A stretch of DNA of 64,000 nt, taken from assembly GCF_009720775.1 (NCBI RefSeq), contig NZ_WNKW01000002.1:682001-746000 (forward strand). The letters are read 5' to 3'. Under the pieces are notes generated by a model that was given only the letters and a program-made list of their open reading frames with translations, searched no databases and was not told where the DNA came from. A program made the translations under genes and the position numbers. Position 1 is the stretch's first letter. Every line of letters starts with the position of its first letter. Shown here piece after piece: positions 37,722 through 48,700 of the stretch. This DNA comes from Pseudoduganella danionis (GTDB taxonomy: Bacteria; Pseudomonadota; Gammaproteobacteria; Burkholderiales; Burkholderiaceae_D).

Positions 37722-40318
37722 TGAACACCCAATTCCGTAAAAGCCTGCCGGGTACCAAGCTTGATTACTTCGACGCGCGTGCCGCCGTCGATGCGATCGC
37801 GCCCGGTGCCTACGACAAGCTGCCGTACACCTCGCGCGTGCTGGCAGAGAATCTGGTACGCCGCTGCGATCCTGCCACGCTGAATGCTTCGCTGTCGCAG
37901 CTGATCGAACGCAAGCGCGATCTGGACTTCCCATGGTTCCCGGCCCGTGTGGTGTGCCATGACATTCTGGGCCAGACCGCACTGGTCGATCTGGCCGGTC
38001 TGCGCGATGCGATCGCCGAGCAAGGTGGCAATCCAGCGCTGGTCAACCCAGTGGTGCCGACCCAGCTGGTAGTGGACCACTCGCTGGCCGTGGAGTGCGG
38101 CGGTTTCGATCCGGACGCGTTCAACAAGAACCGCGCCATCGAAGACCGTCGTAACGAAGACCGCTTCGACTTCATCAACTGGACCAAGAAAGCCTTCCAG
38201 AATGTGGACGTGATCCCGCCTGGTAACGGCATCCTGCACCAGATCAATCTGGAACGTATGTCGCCGGTAATTCAGGTGAGTGACAACGTGGCTTACCCTG
38301 ATACGCTGGTCGGTACCGACTCGCACACGCCTATGGTCGATGCGCTGGGCGTGATCGCTATCGGCGTGGGTGGTCTGGAAGCAGAGACCGTGATGCTGGG
38401 CCGCGCATCGTGGATGCGTCTGCCGGACATCATCGGTGTGGAATTGAGCGGCAAGCCGCAAGCCGGCATCACCGCGACCGACATCGTGCTGGCGCTGACC
38501 GAATTCCTGCGCAAGGAAAAAGTGGTTTCCGCCTATCTGGAATTCTACGGTGCTGGCGCTACGGCGCTGACGCTGGGCGACCGCGCCACCATCGCCAACA
38601 TGGCACCGGAATTCGGTGCGACTGCCGCGATGTTCTCGATCGACGAACAGACCATCAAGTACCTGAAGCTGACCGGTCGCGACGACGAGCTGGTGGTACT
38701 GGTAGAGCAGTACGCCAAGCATACGGGCCTGTGGTCGGATGCGCTGAAGAACGCCGAGTACGAACGCGTACTCAAGTTCGATCTGTCCACCGTGGTGCGT
38801 AACATCGCTGGTCCATCGAATCCGCACAAGCGTGTGCCGACTTCGGAACTGGCAGCACGCGGCATTTCCGGTGTGGTGGAAAATGAACCGGGCAAAATGC
38901 CGGATGGCGCTGTGATCATCGCGGCGATCACCAGCTGCACCAACACCAATAACCCGCGCAACATGATTGCTGCCGGTCTGCTGGCACGCAATGCCAACAA
39001 GGCTGGTCTGCTGCGCAAGCCTTGGGTGAAATCCTCGCTGGCGCCCGGCTCCAAAGCCGTGACGCTGTATCTGGAAGAAGCGGGCCTGATGCCTGAGCTG
39101 GAAAAGCTGGGCTTCGGCGTGGTGGCCTATGCCTGCACTTCGTGCAACGGCATGTCCGGCGCGCTTGATCCGGTAATCCAGCAGGAAGTAGTGGAGCGTG
39201 ATCTGTACGCTACCGCTGTGCTGTCCGGTAACCGTAACTTCGACGGCCGTATCCACCCTTACGCCAAGCAAGCCTTCCTGGCTTCGCCACCGCTGGTGGT
39301 GGCTTATGCGATTGCCGGCACCATTCGCTTCGACATCGAAAAAGATGTGCTGGGTACCGACGCCAACGGCAAGCCGCTGACGCTGAAAGACTTGTGGCCT
39401 AGCGACGAAGAAATCGACGCCGTGGTAGCTGCTTCCGTCAAGCCCGAGCAGTTCCGCAAAGTGTATATTCCGATGTTCGACCGCAGCAATGCCGTGGCCG
39501 AGAAGGCCGAGCCGCTGTACGACTGGCGTGCGCAATCGACCTACATCCGCCGTCCGCCATACTGGGAAGGCGCACTGGCAGGCGAGCGTACGCTGAAAGG
39601 CATGCGTCCGCTGGCCGTGCTGGGCGATAACATCACCACCGACCACCTGTCGCCATCGAACGCCATCATGATGGACAGCGCTGCCGGTGAATACCTGCAC
39701 AAAATGGGTCTGCCGGAAGAAGACTTCAACTCCTACGCCACCCACCGTGGCGACCACCTGACGGCGCAGCGTGCCACTTTCGCTAACCCGACGCTGAAAA
39801 ACGAGATGGTGCGTAATGCTGACGGCAGCATCAAGGCCGGTTCGCTGGCCCGTGTGGAGCCGGAAGGAAAAGTCACACGTATGTGGGAAGCCATCGAAAC
39901 CTATATGGAACGCAAACAGCCGCTGATCGTGGTGGCCGGTGCCGACTATGGTCAGGGTTCCTCGCGTGACTGGGCTGCCAAAGGCGTGCGTCTGGCCGGC
40001 GTGGAAGCGATTGTGGCCGAAGGCTTCGAGCGTATCCACCGCACCAATCTGGTCGGCATGGGTGTGCTGCCACTCGAGTTCAAGCCGGGCGTGAACCGTC
40101 TGACGCTGGCGCTGGATGGCACCGAAACTTACGATGTGGTCGGTGAGCGTGCACCGCGTGCCACGCTGACGCTGGTGATCCATCGTAAGAACGGCGAAAC
40201 CCTGCAAGTGCCGGTCACCTGCCGTCTCGATTCGTCGGAAGACGTGTCGATCTACGAAGCGGGCGGCGTGCTGCAGCGCTTTGCGCAGGACTTCCTCGCG
40301 TCGTCCAAGGCGGCTTGA
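37721..40318 (+). CDS. acnD: Fe/S-dependent 2-methylcitrate dehydratase AcnD
   Basis: The 865-residue aconitase-family protein has iron-sulfur ligands Cys406 (SCTNTNNPRN), Cys472 and Cys475 (CTSCNGMSG). The N-terminal DSHTPMVDALGVIAIGVGGL and the C-terminal QGSSRDWAAKG swivel-domain motif are intact. AcnD replaces PrpD in many beta- and gammaproteobacteria and gives the trans isomer of 2-methylaconitate, hence the need for PrpF. The TAATG overlap with prpC and a 2-bp gap to prpF show tight coupling. Confidence 0.95.
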   Translation: MNTQFRKSLPGTKLDYFDARAAVDAIAPGAYDKLPYTSRVLAENLVRRCDPATLNASLSQLIERKRDLDFPWFPARVVCHDILGQTALVDLAGLRDAIAEQGGNPALVNPVVPTQLVVDHSLAVECGGFDPDAFNKNRAIEDRRNEDRFDFINWTKKAFQNVDVIPPGNGILHQINLERMSPVIQVSDNVAYPDTLVGTDSHTPMVDALGVIAIGVGGLEAETVMLGRASWMRLPDIIGVELSGKPQAGITATDIVLALTEFLRKEKVVSAYLEFYGAGATALTLGDRATIANMAPEFGATAAMFSIDEQTIKYLKLTGRDDELVVLVEQYAKHTGLWSDALKNAEYERVLKFDLSTVVRNIAGPSNPHKRVPTSELAARGISGVVENEPGKMPDGAVIIAAITSCTNTNNPRNMIAAGLLARNANKAGLLRKPWVKSSLAPGSKAVTLYLEEAGLMPELEKLGFGVVAYACTSCNGMSGALDPVIQQEVVERDLYATAVLSGNRNFDGRIHPYAKQAFLASPPLVVAYAIAGTIRFDIEKDVLGTDANGKPLTLKDLWPSDEEIDAVVAASVKPEQFRKVYIPMFDRSNAVAEKAEPLYDWRAQSTYIRRPPYWEGALAGERTLKGMRPLAVLGDNITTDHLSPSNAIMMDSAAGEYLHKMGLPEEDFNSYATHRGDHLTAQRATFANPTLKNEMVRNADGSIKAGSLARVEPEGKVTRMWEAIETYMERKQPLIVVAGADYGQGSSRDWAAKGVRLAGVEAIVAEGFERIHRTNLVGMGVLPLEFKPGVNRLTLALDGTETYDVVGERAPRATLTLVIHRKNGETLQVPVTCRLDSSEDVSIYEAGGVLQRFAQDFLASSKAA

Positions 40319-40320
40319 TC

Positions 40321-41511
40321 ATGGCGCATCTTCCACAGATCAAAGTCCCTGCGACTTACATCCGCGGCGGCACCAGCAAAGGCGTCTTTTTCCGCCTGCA
40401 GGATCTGCCGCCAGCGGCACAGCAGCCGGGCGCCGCACGCGACGCCTTGCTGCTGCGCGTGATCGGTAGTCCCGACCCGTACGGCAAGCAGATCGACGGC
40501 ATGGGTGGCGCTACTTCCAGCACCAGCAAGACTGTGATTCTCGCCAAAAGCAGCAAGGCCGATCACGACGTCGACTACCTGTTCGGTCAGGTCTCCATCG
40601 ACAAGGCTTTCGTCGACTGGAGCGGTAACTGCGGCAACCTGTCGGCTGCCGTCGGTGCCTTCGCCATCAGCGGCGGTCTGGTCGATGCGGCCCGCGTGCC
40701 GCGCGATGGCGTAGCCGTAGTCCGTATCTGGCAGGCCAACATCAGCAAGACCATCATCGCCCATGTGCCGATGACCAATGGCGAAGTGCAGGAGACGGGC
40801 GACTTCGAACTCGATGGCGTGACCTTCCCTGCGGCTGAAGTCCAGTTGGAATTCATGGACCCTGCGGCCGAAGAAGAGGGCGCAGGTGGCTCGATGTTCC
40901 CCACCGGCCAGCTGGTGGATGATCTGGAAGTGCCCGGTGTGGGCACCTTCAAGGCCACCATGATCAATGCCGGTATTCCGACCATCTTCGTGAATGCCGA
41001 CGCTATCGGCTACACGGGTACGGAACTGCAGGATGCCATCAACGGTGATGCCAAGGCGCTGGCCATGTTCGAAACCATCCGTGCTCACGGCGCTCTGCGC
41101 ATGGGCCTGATCTCGGATGTGAGCGAAGCGGCCAAACGCCAGCACACGCCCAAGATCGCGTTCGTGGCGCCACCTAAAGATTACGTGTCATCCAGCGGCA
41201 AGGCCGTGGCAGCCGGCGACATCGACCTGCTGGTGCGGGCTCTGTCCATGGGCAAGCTGCACCACGCCATGATGGGCACGGCCGCCGTTGCCATCGGCAC
41301 GGCCGCCGCCATCCCCGGCACGCTGGTCAGCCTCGCGGCAGGCGGCAAGGCGCTGCCGGCGGTGCGCTTCGGCCACCCGTCCGGCACCTTGCGCGTGGGC
41401 GCGGAAGCCCAGCTCAAGGATGGTGAATGGAGCGTGACCAAGGCGGTGATGAGCCGCAGCGCCCGCGTACTGATGGAGGGATGGGTACGCGTACCTGGTG
41501 ATACGTTCTAA
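40321..41511 (+). CDS. prpF: 2-methylaconitate cis-trans isomerase PrpF
   Basis: The 396-residue protein starts at ATG 40321; a TTG 6 bp upstream is less likely. PATYIRGGTSKGVFF and DWSGNCGNLSAAVGAFAI carry residues conserved in PrpF and diaminopimelate-epimerase-like folds. It isomerises the trans-2-methylaconitate made by AcnD so that aconitase can hydrate it. The gene is diagnostic for the AcnD/PrpF variant of the cycle. Confidence 0.94.
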   Translation: MAHLPQIKVPATYIRGGTSKGVFFRLQDLPPAAQQPGAARDALLLRVIGSPDPYGKQIDGMGGATSSTSKTVILAKSSKADHDVDYLFGQVSIDKAFVDWSGNCGNLSAAVGAFAISGGLVDAARVPRDGVAVVRIWQANISKTIIAHVPMTNGEVQETGDFELDGVTFPAAEVQLEFMDPAAEEEGAGGSMFPTGQLVDDLEVPGVGTFKATMINAGIPTIFVNADAIGYTGTELQDAINGDAKALAMFETIRAHGALRMGLISDVSEAAKRQHTPKIAFVAPPKDYVSSSGKAVAAGDIDLLVRALSMGKLHHAMMGTAAVAIGTAAAIPGTLVSLAAGGKALPAVRFGHPSGTLRVGAEAQLKDGEWSVTKAVMSRSARVLMEGWVRVPGDTF

Positions 41512-41545
41512 ATAGCTGCAATCTGATACGGAGTATGGAGGAGAC

Positions 41546-43447
41546 ATGAATTACGCTGATTTCTATCAGCGCTCTATCGCCACGCCTGAACAATTCTGGC
41601 AAGACGAATCTGCGCTGATCCACTGGAACACGCCATGCACGCAAGTGCTCGATCATTCCAACCCGCCGTTCGCCAAGTGGTTCGTGGGCGGCACCACCAA
41701 TCTGTGCTACAACGCGGTGGACCGCTGGGCGGCTAGCCAGGGCGATAAGGCGGCGCTGATCGCCATTTCGACCGAAACGAATACGGAACGCAGCTATTCG
41801 TTCACTGAACTGCAGCGCGAAGTCGAGCGCTGCGCCGCCGTCATGCAGTCGCTCGGCGTAGGCCGTGGCGACCGTGTGCTGATCTACATGCCGATGATAG
41901 CCGAAGCGGCGTTTGCGATGCTGGCCTGCGCCCGCATAGGCGCGATCCACTCGGTGGTGTTCGGCGGCTTTGCCGCCAACTCGCTGGCCAGCCGCATCGA
42001 TGATGCCAAGCCGGTGCTGATCGTGTCGGCCGATGGTGGCTCGCGCAACGGCAAAGCCATCCCTTACAAACACCTGCTCGACGAAGCCATCAACCTGTCG
42101 TCGGCCAAGCCGGCCAAGGTGCTGCTGGTGGACCGCAAGCTGGCAGCGATGGAGCTGGTAGCAGGGCGCGATGTGGATTACGCCGAACTGCGCGCCGTCC
42201 ACATGGACGCGCAAGTACCGGTCACCTGGATGGAGTCGAACGAACCGTCCTACATCCTGTACACCTCGGGCACCACCGGCAAGCCGAAAGGCGTGCAGCG
42301 CGACGTGGGCGGCTATGCCGTGGCACTGGCCTCGTCGATGAAGTACAACTTCTGCGGCAACGCCGGTGAAACCTTCTTCGCCACCTCGGACATCGGCTGG
42401 GTAGTGGGCCACTCCTACATCGTGTATGGCCCGCTGATCGCCGGCATGGCCACTATCATGTATGAAGGCATGCCGATCTGCCCTGATCCCGGCATCTGGT
42501 GGAGCATCGTCGAGAAGTACAAGGTGACCCGCATGTTCTCGGCGCCGACGGCAATCCGCGTGCTGCGCAAGCAGCCACCCGAATATATGCGCAAGTACAA
42601 TCTGACGTCGCTGCGCGCACTGTATTTGGCGGGCGAGCCGCTCGATGAAACCACCTCGCAGTGGATTTACGACGAACTCCATGTGCCCATCATCGACAAC
42701 TACTGGCAGACCGAAACGGGCTGGCCGATTCTGTCTATCGCCAAGGGCATCGAAGACTTGCCGACGCGTCTGGGCAGCCCCGGTGTGCCGATGTACGGCT
42801 ACAAGGTCAAACTGCTTAATGAATCGACCGGCGAGGAATGCGGCGCCAACGAAAAAGGCGTAGTGGTCATCGAAGGGCCGCTGCCGCCGGGCTGCATGCA
42901 GACCGTGTATGGCGACGACCAGCGCTTCGTTGACACTTACTGGTCCACCTTCACCGACCGGCAGGTGTACTCCACCTTCGACTGGGGCTTGCGCGACGCG
43001 GACGGCTATTACTTCATCCTTGGCCGTACCGACGACGTGATCAACGTGGCCGGCCACCGCCTGGGTACGCGTGAAATCGAAGAATCGATTACCAGCCACC
43101 CGAATGTGTCGGAAGTGGCCGTGGTCGGGGTAGAGGACAAGCTGAAAGGGCAGGTGGCGGTAGCGTTCGTGATCGCCAAGAACGCCGCCGAAGTCAGCAG
43201 CGACGAGCAGCGTGCGGCGCAGGAGAAGGAAATCTTCGCCGTGGTCGATCGTCAGCTCGGTGCGGTGGCGCGGCCAGCACGCGTCTTCTTCGTGCCGCAA
43301 CTGCCGAAGACCCGTTCCGGCAAGCTGCTGCGCCGTTCGATACAGGCGATTTGCGAGGGCCGCAGCCCGGGCGACCTGACCGCCATCGAAGATCCTGCAT
43401 CTTTACAACAGATCCAGAACGCAGTGCAAAACGGCCTCAAAAATTAA
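41546..43447 (+). CDS. prpE: Propionyl-CoA synthetase PrpE
   Basis: The 633-residue acyl-CoA synthetase has the AMP-binding motif YTSGTTGKPKG (Tyr239-Gly249) and a C-terminal KTRSGKLLRR with Lys593, the residue acetylated or propionylated to inactivate homologues. N-terminal FYQRSIATPEQFWQ and WFVGGTTNLCYNAVDRW favour PrpE over acetyl-CoA synthetase, as does the operon. GGAGG lies 6 bp before ATG. It closes the prp operon, with a terminator after it. Confidence 0.93.
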   Translation: MNYADFYQRSIATPEQFWQDESALIHWNTPCTQVLDHSNPPFAKWFVGGTTNLCYNAVDRWAASQGDKAALIAISTETNTERSYSFTELQREVERCAAVMQSLGVGRGDRVLIYMPMIAEAAFAMLACARIGAIHSVVFGGFAANSLASRIDDAKPVLIVSADGGSRNGKAIPYKHLLDEAINLSSAKPAKVLLVDRKLAAMELVAGRDVDYAELRAVHMDAQVPVTWMESNEPSYILYTSGTTGKPKGVQRDVGGYAVALASSMKYNFCGNAGETFFATSDIGWVVGHSYIVYGPLIAGMATIMYEGMPICPDPGIWWSIVEKYKVTRMFSAPTAIRVLRKQPPEYMRKYNLTSLRALYLAGEPLDETTSQWIYDELHVPIIDNYWQTETGWPILSIAKGIEDLPTRLGSPGVPMYGYKVKLLNESTGEECGANEKGVVVIEGPLPPGCMQTVYGDDQRFVDTYWSTFTDRQVYSTFDWGLRDADGYYFILGRTDDVINVAGHRLGTREIEESITSHPNVSEVAVVGVEDKLKGQVAVAFVIAKNAAEVSSDEQRAAQEKEIFAVVDRQLGAVARPARVFFVPQLPKTRSGKLLRRSIQAICEGRSPGDLTAIEDPASLQQIQNAVQNGLKN

Positions 43448-43456
43448 TTTTGCCGT

Positions 43457-43482
43457 AAGGGGCTGGTAAGCCAGCCCCTTTA
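43457..43482 (+). terminator. prpE terminator (weak T-tract)
   Basis: AAGGGGCTGG (43457-43466) pairs with CCAGCCCCTT (43471-43480) around TAAG; the following TTTAATCTT is a poor U-tract. Read-through into the DUF485-actP pair is possible. Confidence 0.75.
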
Positions 43483-43540
43483 ATCTTGCCTCAAGCTCGA
43501 ATAAAAAAAGAGTACCTGTACCTAAAATAGGAGACATAAA

Positions 43541-43849
43541 ATGCAAGATCATCTCGTTCAGAAAATAAAAAGTGATCCCAACTATCACAAGTTGGTCAAA
43601 GTCCGTTCGGGCTACGGCTGGTGGCTGACGCTGGCCATGCTGGTGGTCTACTACGGCTACATCCTGCTGATCGCTTTCAATAAAGAGTTCATGGCATCCA
43701 AGCTCGGTGCCGGCGTCATGACCTGGGGTATGCCTCTCGGTCTGTTCGTCATTCTGTTCACCGTAGTCATCACCGGCATCTATGTACGTCGCGCCAACAG
43801 CGAATTCGACGAACTGACTGAAGCCATCAAAGCAAAGGTGAAAGCATGA
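43541..43849 (+). CDS. DUF485 membrane protein (YjcH-like)
   Basis: The 102-residue protein has two TM helices (about 27-48, [18 protein letters not shown]; and 62-83, [19 protein letters not shown]) and a charged C-terminus. DUF485 proteins are almost always paired with ActP-type sodium:solute symporters, here through a 4-bp ATGA overlap. An accessory role in carboxylate transport is presumed; the biochemical function is unknown. Confidence 0.9.
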   Translation: MQDHLVQKIKSDPNYHKLVKVRSGYGWWLTLAMLVVYYGYILLIAFNKEFMASKLGAGVMTWGMPLGLFVILFTVVITGIYVRRANSEFDELTEAIKAKVKA

Positions 43850-45516
43850 ACGCACGTAAGTTTCTCTCTCTGATGGCAGCCGTCGGGCTGCTCGGTGCCT
43901 CCGGTGTTGCTCTGGCTGCTGGCGGCGATCTGGGCCAGGCCGCCAAACAGGCCACCAACTGGACCGCGATCATAATGTTCGGCGTGTTCGTGGTGTTCAC
44001 CCTGTTCGTGACCAAATGGGCTGCCGCCAAAACCAAATCGGCCGCTGACTTCTACACCGCCGGTGGCGGTATCACCGGTTTCCAGAACGGTCTGGCGATC
44101 GCCGGCGACTATATGTCGGCCGCGTCCTTCCTGGGTATTTCCGCTTCCGTATTCCTGAACGGTTACGACGGTCTGATCTACGCGATCGGCTTCCTGGTCG
44201 GCTGGCCTATCATCACCTTCCTGATGGCTGAGCGTCTGCGTAATCTGGGCCGTTTCACCTTTGCTGACGTAGCGGCTTATCGCTTCAAGCAGACCCCGAT
44301 CCGCGTGTTCTCCGCTTCCGGTACGCTGGTGGTGGTGGCCTTCTACCTGATCGCCCAGATGGTGGGTGCAGGTCAGTTGATCAAACTGCTGTTCGGTCTG
44401 GACTACTGGATCGCCGTGGTGCTGGTTGGTACGCTGATGATGATCTACGTGCTGTTTGGCGGTATGACGGCAACTACCTGGGTGCAGATCATCAAAGCAG
44501 TGATGCTGCTGGGTGGCGCGTCCTTCATGGCCTTCGTGGTGATGGCACAATTCGGCTTCAGCCCTGAAGCACTGTTCTCGAAAGCTGTAGAAGTGCACAG
44601 CAAAAAAGAAGCCATCATGGGCCCAGGTACTTTCATCAAGGACCCAATCTCGGCAATCTCGTTCGGTATGGCACTGATGTTCGGTACCGCCGGCCTGCCA
44701 CACATCCTGATGCGCTTCTTCACCGTACCTAGCGCAAAAGAAGCACGTAAATCCGTGTTCTGGGCCACCACCTGGATCGGCTACTTCTACATCCTGACCT
44801 TCATCATCGGCTTCGGCGCAATCGTGCTGGTCAGCACCAACCCTGAATTCAAGGACGGTGCCGGCAAACTGCTGGGCGGTAACAACATGGCAGCTATCCA
44901 CCTGGCCAAGGCTGTGGGCGGCGACGTGTTCCTGGGCTTCATCTCGGCTGTGGCATTTGCGACCATTCTGGCCGTGGTTGCCGGTCTGACCCTGTCGGGC
45001 GCTTCCGCTGTGTCGCACGACCTGTACGCTACCGTGATCAAGAAGGGCAAAGCCTCCGGTGCCAGCGAACTGAAAGTGTCGCGTATCACCACCATCGCTC
45101 TGGGTATCGTTGCTGTGGCACTCGGTATCGCCTTCGAGAAGCAGAACATCGCCTTCATGGTGTCGCTGGCCTTCGCAATTGCTGCTTCGGCTAACTTCCC
45201 TGTGCTGTTCATGTCGGTGCTGTGGAAAGACTGCACCACCCGTGGCGCTACCATCGGCGGCTTCATGGGCCTGATCACTGCAGTGGGCCTGACCATACTG
45301 TCGAAATCGGTGTGGGTGGACGTACTGGGCAATGCCAAGGAAATCTTCCCCTACGCTTCGCCAGCCATCTTCTCGATGACGGTAGGCTTCGTTGGTATCT
45401 GGCTGTTCTCGATCACCGACAAGAGCAAGCGTGCGGCAGAAGACCGTGCTGGTTACGAAGCGCAGGAAATGCGTTCGGAAACCGGTATCGGTGCTGATGC
45501 TGCCAGCGGTCACTGA
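43846..45516 (+). CDS. actP: Cation/acetate symporter ActP (SSS family)
   Basis: The 556-residue transporter has about 13 TM helices. [20 protein letters not shown] and [14 protein letters not shown] are the family signatures. The N-terminus ([20 protein letters not shown], then VALAAGG) looks like a cleavable signal peptide, as in E. coli ActP. It takes up acetate, and possibly propionate, with a cation. Location behind prpE suggests that it feeds that acyl-CoA synthetase. Confidence 0.93.
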   Translation: MNARKFLSLMAAVGLLGASGVALAAGGDLGQAAKQATNWTAIIMFGVFVVFTLFVTKWAAAKTKSAADFYTAGGGITGFQNGLAIAGDYMSAASFLGISASVFLNGYDGLIYAIGFLVGWPIITFLMAERLRNLGRFTFADVAAYRFKQTPIRVFSASGTLVVVAFYLIAQMVGAGQLIKLLFGLDYWIAVVLVGTLMMIYVLFGGMTATTWVQIIKAVMLLGGASFMAFVVMAQFGFSPEALFSKAVEVHSKKEAIMGPGTFIKDPISAISFGMALMFGTAGLPHILMRFFTVPSAKEARKSVFWATTWIGYFYILTFIIGFGAIVLVSTNPEFKDGAGKLLGGNNMAAIHLAKAVGGDVFLGFISAVAFATILAVVAGLTLSGASAVSHDLYATVIKKGKASGASELKVSRITTIALGIVAVALGIAFEKQNIAFMVSLAFAIAASANFPVLFMSVLWKDCTTRGATIGGFMGLITAVGLTILSKSVWVDVLGNAKEIFPYASPAIFSMTVGFVGIWLFSITDKSKRAAEDRAGYEAQEMRSETGIGADAASGH

Positions 45517-45616
45517 TGGTAGCCGGCTAAGCGCCACAGCGATGCGCTAACTTTCAATGCGAAACTTAGCTATATCAAGTGACTGAATTAGCCGAAAATA
45601 AATAATGCTTGAAACG

Positions 45617-45648
45617 CAATGCCCGGTTCGCCGGGCATTGTCGTTTTT
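45617..45648 (+). terminator. actP terminator
   Basis: CAATGCCCGG (45617-45626) pairs perfectly with CCGGGCATTG (45631-45640) around TTCG, then TCGTTTTT. Confidence 0.85.
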
Positions 45649-45767
45649 AGGAGCTTTGCTCGGGCGCCGCGTTGGCGTAGTCCGAGTTTGTGGTTTATCA
45701 TCTGCCAACTATGCTGCCAAGTGGTAATGGGCGAGGTGGCATCGCCGATCAGATGCCACAGGTTTTC

Positions 45768-48700
45768 ATGACTTACGTTGCAAGCTATTCCGAATTTATT
45801 GCCGAGGCCCTCGCGCTGGTAGGCGTTCCCGCCTGCGCTTACGACGTGGACGGCACGCTGCTTGCTGCCAATCCGGAACTGGTGGCCTTGTTGGGTACGG
45901 ATCCGGCCGGGCGCAATGCGGGCGACCTGTTTGCGCGCCATGTGCGCGCTGCCAGCCTGGCCGCCATGCAGACGGCAGTCGAGGACTATCAGCGCTGGGA
46001 CAGTTGCCTGACTTGTGCCGACGGGCGCTATCTGTCCGTACAGGCCAGCAGCAAGCCGCTGCCGGCCAGCGCTGGCGTGCGTGGCGCCACCATCGTATTC
46101 CATGATATTACCGAGCTGGAGCGCGACCAGCGCGCGCTGCGCAAGACGCTGCTCGAGCAGCAGGCCATACTGGAAAATGCCGCGGTCGGGATATTGTTCA
46201 CCAAAGATGCCACCGTACAGGAATGCAATATCCGCTGTGCCGAGATGCTGGGCTATAGCCGGCAGGAACTCGAAGGCGGATCTACCAATCAAGTCTTCCC
46301 GTCCGAAGCGGAGTTTATCGAACTGGGGCGGGCGGCTGGTCCGCTGCTGGTACAGGGCTTGTCGTTCAAACGCGAAGCGCAGTTGCGGCGCAAGGATGGC
46401 ACGCTGTTCTGGGCCCGTCTGTATGGGCGGGCGATCGATCCTAGCCATACGGCCGATGGCACCATCTGGATCGTCGAAGACATCAACGAGCACCGCATCG
46501 ACGAGGAAAAGCTGCGCCGTGCGCTGCTGGAGATGCAGGCCATTATGGACAATGCGCCGCTGGCCATCGTGTTCCAGCGCGATCACCGCATCCTGCGCTA
46601 TAACGACCGGTTTGCCGAATTCTTCGGCTTCAGTGTCGATAGCGGGGTGGGGCGCCTGACGTCCACGCTGTACCCGTCCGGTGCGATGTTCGATGCCGTG
46701 ATGGCCCAAGCCTTGCCACTGCTGGCCAGCGGCAAGCCCTATCAGGCCGAAATGGAAATGCGCCGGCAGGATGGCTCGACTTTCTGGGCCCACGCGTTTG
46801 GCTACGTGATCAATCCGGGCCGCTCGCAGCAGGACACCATCTGGATCTTCGATGACCGCAGCGCCCAGCGTCAGCATGAAGAAGGCACGCGCCAGCTACT
46901 GCTGGAACAGAAGGCGATTCTTGATAATGCGTCGATCGGTATCCTGTTCAGTAAATCGCATACGGTAGTTAGCTGCAATCCGCGCATGGCACAGATGTTC
47001 GGCTACGATGTCAACGAAATGATAGGCCAGCCTTCTTCGGCCGTGTTTCCGTCCTATGAATTGTACCGGGCGTTCCGGCGCGAAGCGGCGCCGCTGCTGG
47101 GCAAAGGGCTGCCGTTTGAACTCGCCGAGTATGAATTCAAGCGCAAAGATGGCAGTCTGTTCTGGTGCCGCGTGCGTGCCAAAGCCGTCGATGCGAGCCA
47201 CCATGAAGGCGGCACCATCTGGATTCTGGAAGACGTGACGGTATCGCGCCAGATGCAGATGGAAGTCGAAGCCATCATGACCAATGCGTCGATGAGCATT
47301 CTGTTCACCAAGAACCGCGTGGTCACGCGCTACAATCGCGGCTTTGCCGAGATGTTCCGCTACGAAGGCGATGCGGCGCTAGGCCTGCCCGGCATGGCGC
47401 TCTATCCGTCCCGTGCCGACTACGAAGCGCTGGGCGCTAAAGCCTATCCCTTCCTGTCGGTGGGCAAACCGTTCCAGACCGAGATCGAAATGCGGCGCGC
47501 TGATGACACACGCATGTGGGCGCAGCTAATCGGCTATGTCATCAATCCTGAAGATCCGACTCAGGGCACCATCTGGGTGATCGAAGACCGCACCGAACAG
47601 AAGCGCGCGGAAGAATCGCTGCGCAATGCGCTGCTGGAGAATCAGGCCATCCTCGATAGTGCCGTGATGGGCATCTCGATGATAGAGCAGGGCCGCAACG
47701 TGCGCTGCAACGCCAAGATGGAAGAGCTGTTCGGCTACGCGCCGGGCGAGATGCAGGCGCTCAGCGTGCAGTCCTTCTATCCCGATCTGGAGGAGTGGGA
47801 CAGGGCCCGTGCGGCCACCGCGCGCGATTTCGAGGCGGGCCGGGTGCACGCCTCCGAATACCGGCTGGTGCGGCGCGATGGCTCGCTGTTCTGGGGCCGC
47901 CTATCGGGTCGGCCGTTCGACCTGTCGCAGCCGCGCGGGCGCTCCGTCTGGCTGGTGGACGATGTGACGGAACGCCACGAGGCGGCCGATGCTGTGCGCC
48001 GCGCGCGCGATGAGCTGGAACTGCGCGTGCAGGAACGTACGGCCGAACTGGCGGGCGCCAATGCCCAGCTGCAGGCTGAAATCGTGGAGCGCCGGCAGGC
48101 CGAAGCGCGCGTGCATCACATGGCCTATCACGATAGCCTGACCGGCCTGCCCAACCGCTCGCTGCTGGCCGATAGGCTGGACCGTGCGATGCTGGCGGCG
48201 CTGCGCTCGGAACGCCTGTTGGCCGTGATGTTCATCGATCTGGACCGCTTCAAGACCATCAACGATACGCTGGGCCACCTGACAGGCGACCAGTTGCTCA
48301 AGGAAGTGGCCAGCCGCCTGTGCCGCGCGGTGCGCGCCAGCGATACTGTGGCCCGCCTGGGCGGCGATGAATTCGTGGTGCTGGTGCCGGGCATACGCTC
48401 GTCCGAAGAAGCCAGCAATGTGGCGCAGAAGATTATCGAAGCGCTGTCCGAGTCCTTCCCGCTGGAAGGGCGCAATCTGCATATCACCCCGTCGATCGGC
48501 ATCTCCGTATTCCCTGATGATGGCGGCGATGTGGAGACGCTGATGCGCCACGCCGATGCGGCGATGTACCACGCCAAAGCCAGCGGCCGGAATAATTACC
48601 AGTACTTCAAAGAGGCCATGAATCAGACGGCCGCACGCCACTTCGAGCTGGAGTCGAGCTTGCGCGGCGCGCTGGCGCTGGATGAATTCGAGCTGTACTA

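Noticed and set aside
41546..43447. Acetyl-CoA synthetase as identity for the gene after prpF
   Set aside because: N-terminal motifs and operon position favour propionyl-CoA synthetase, although the two enzymes overlap in substrate.
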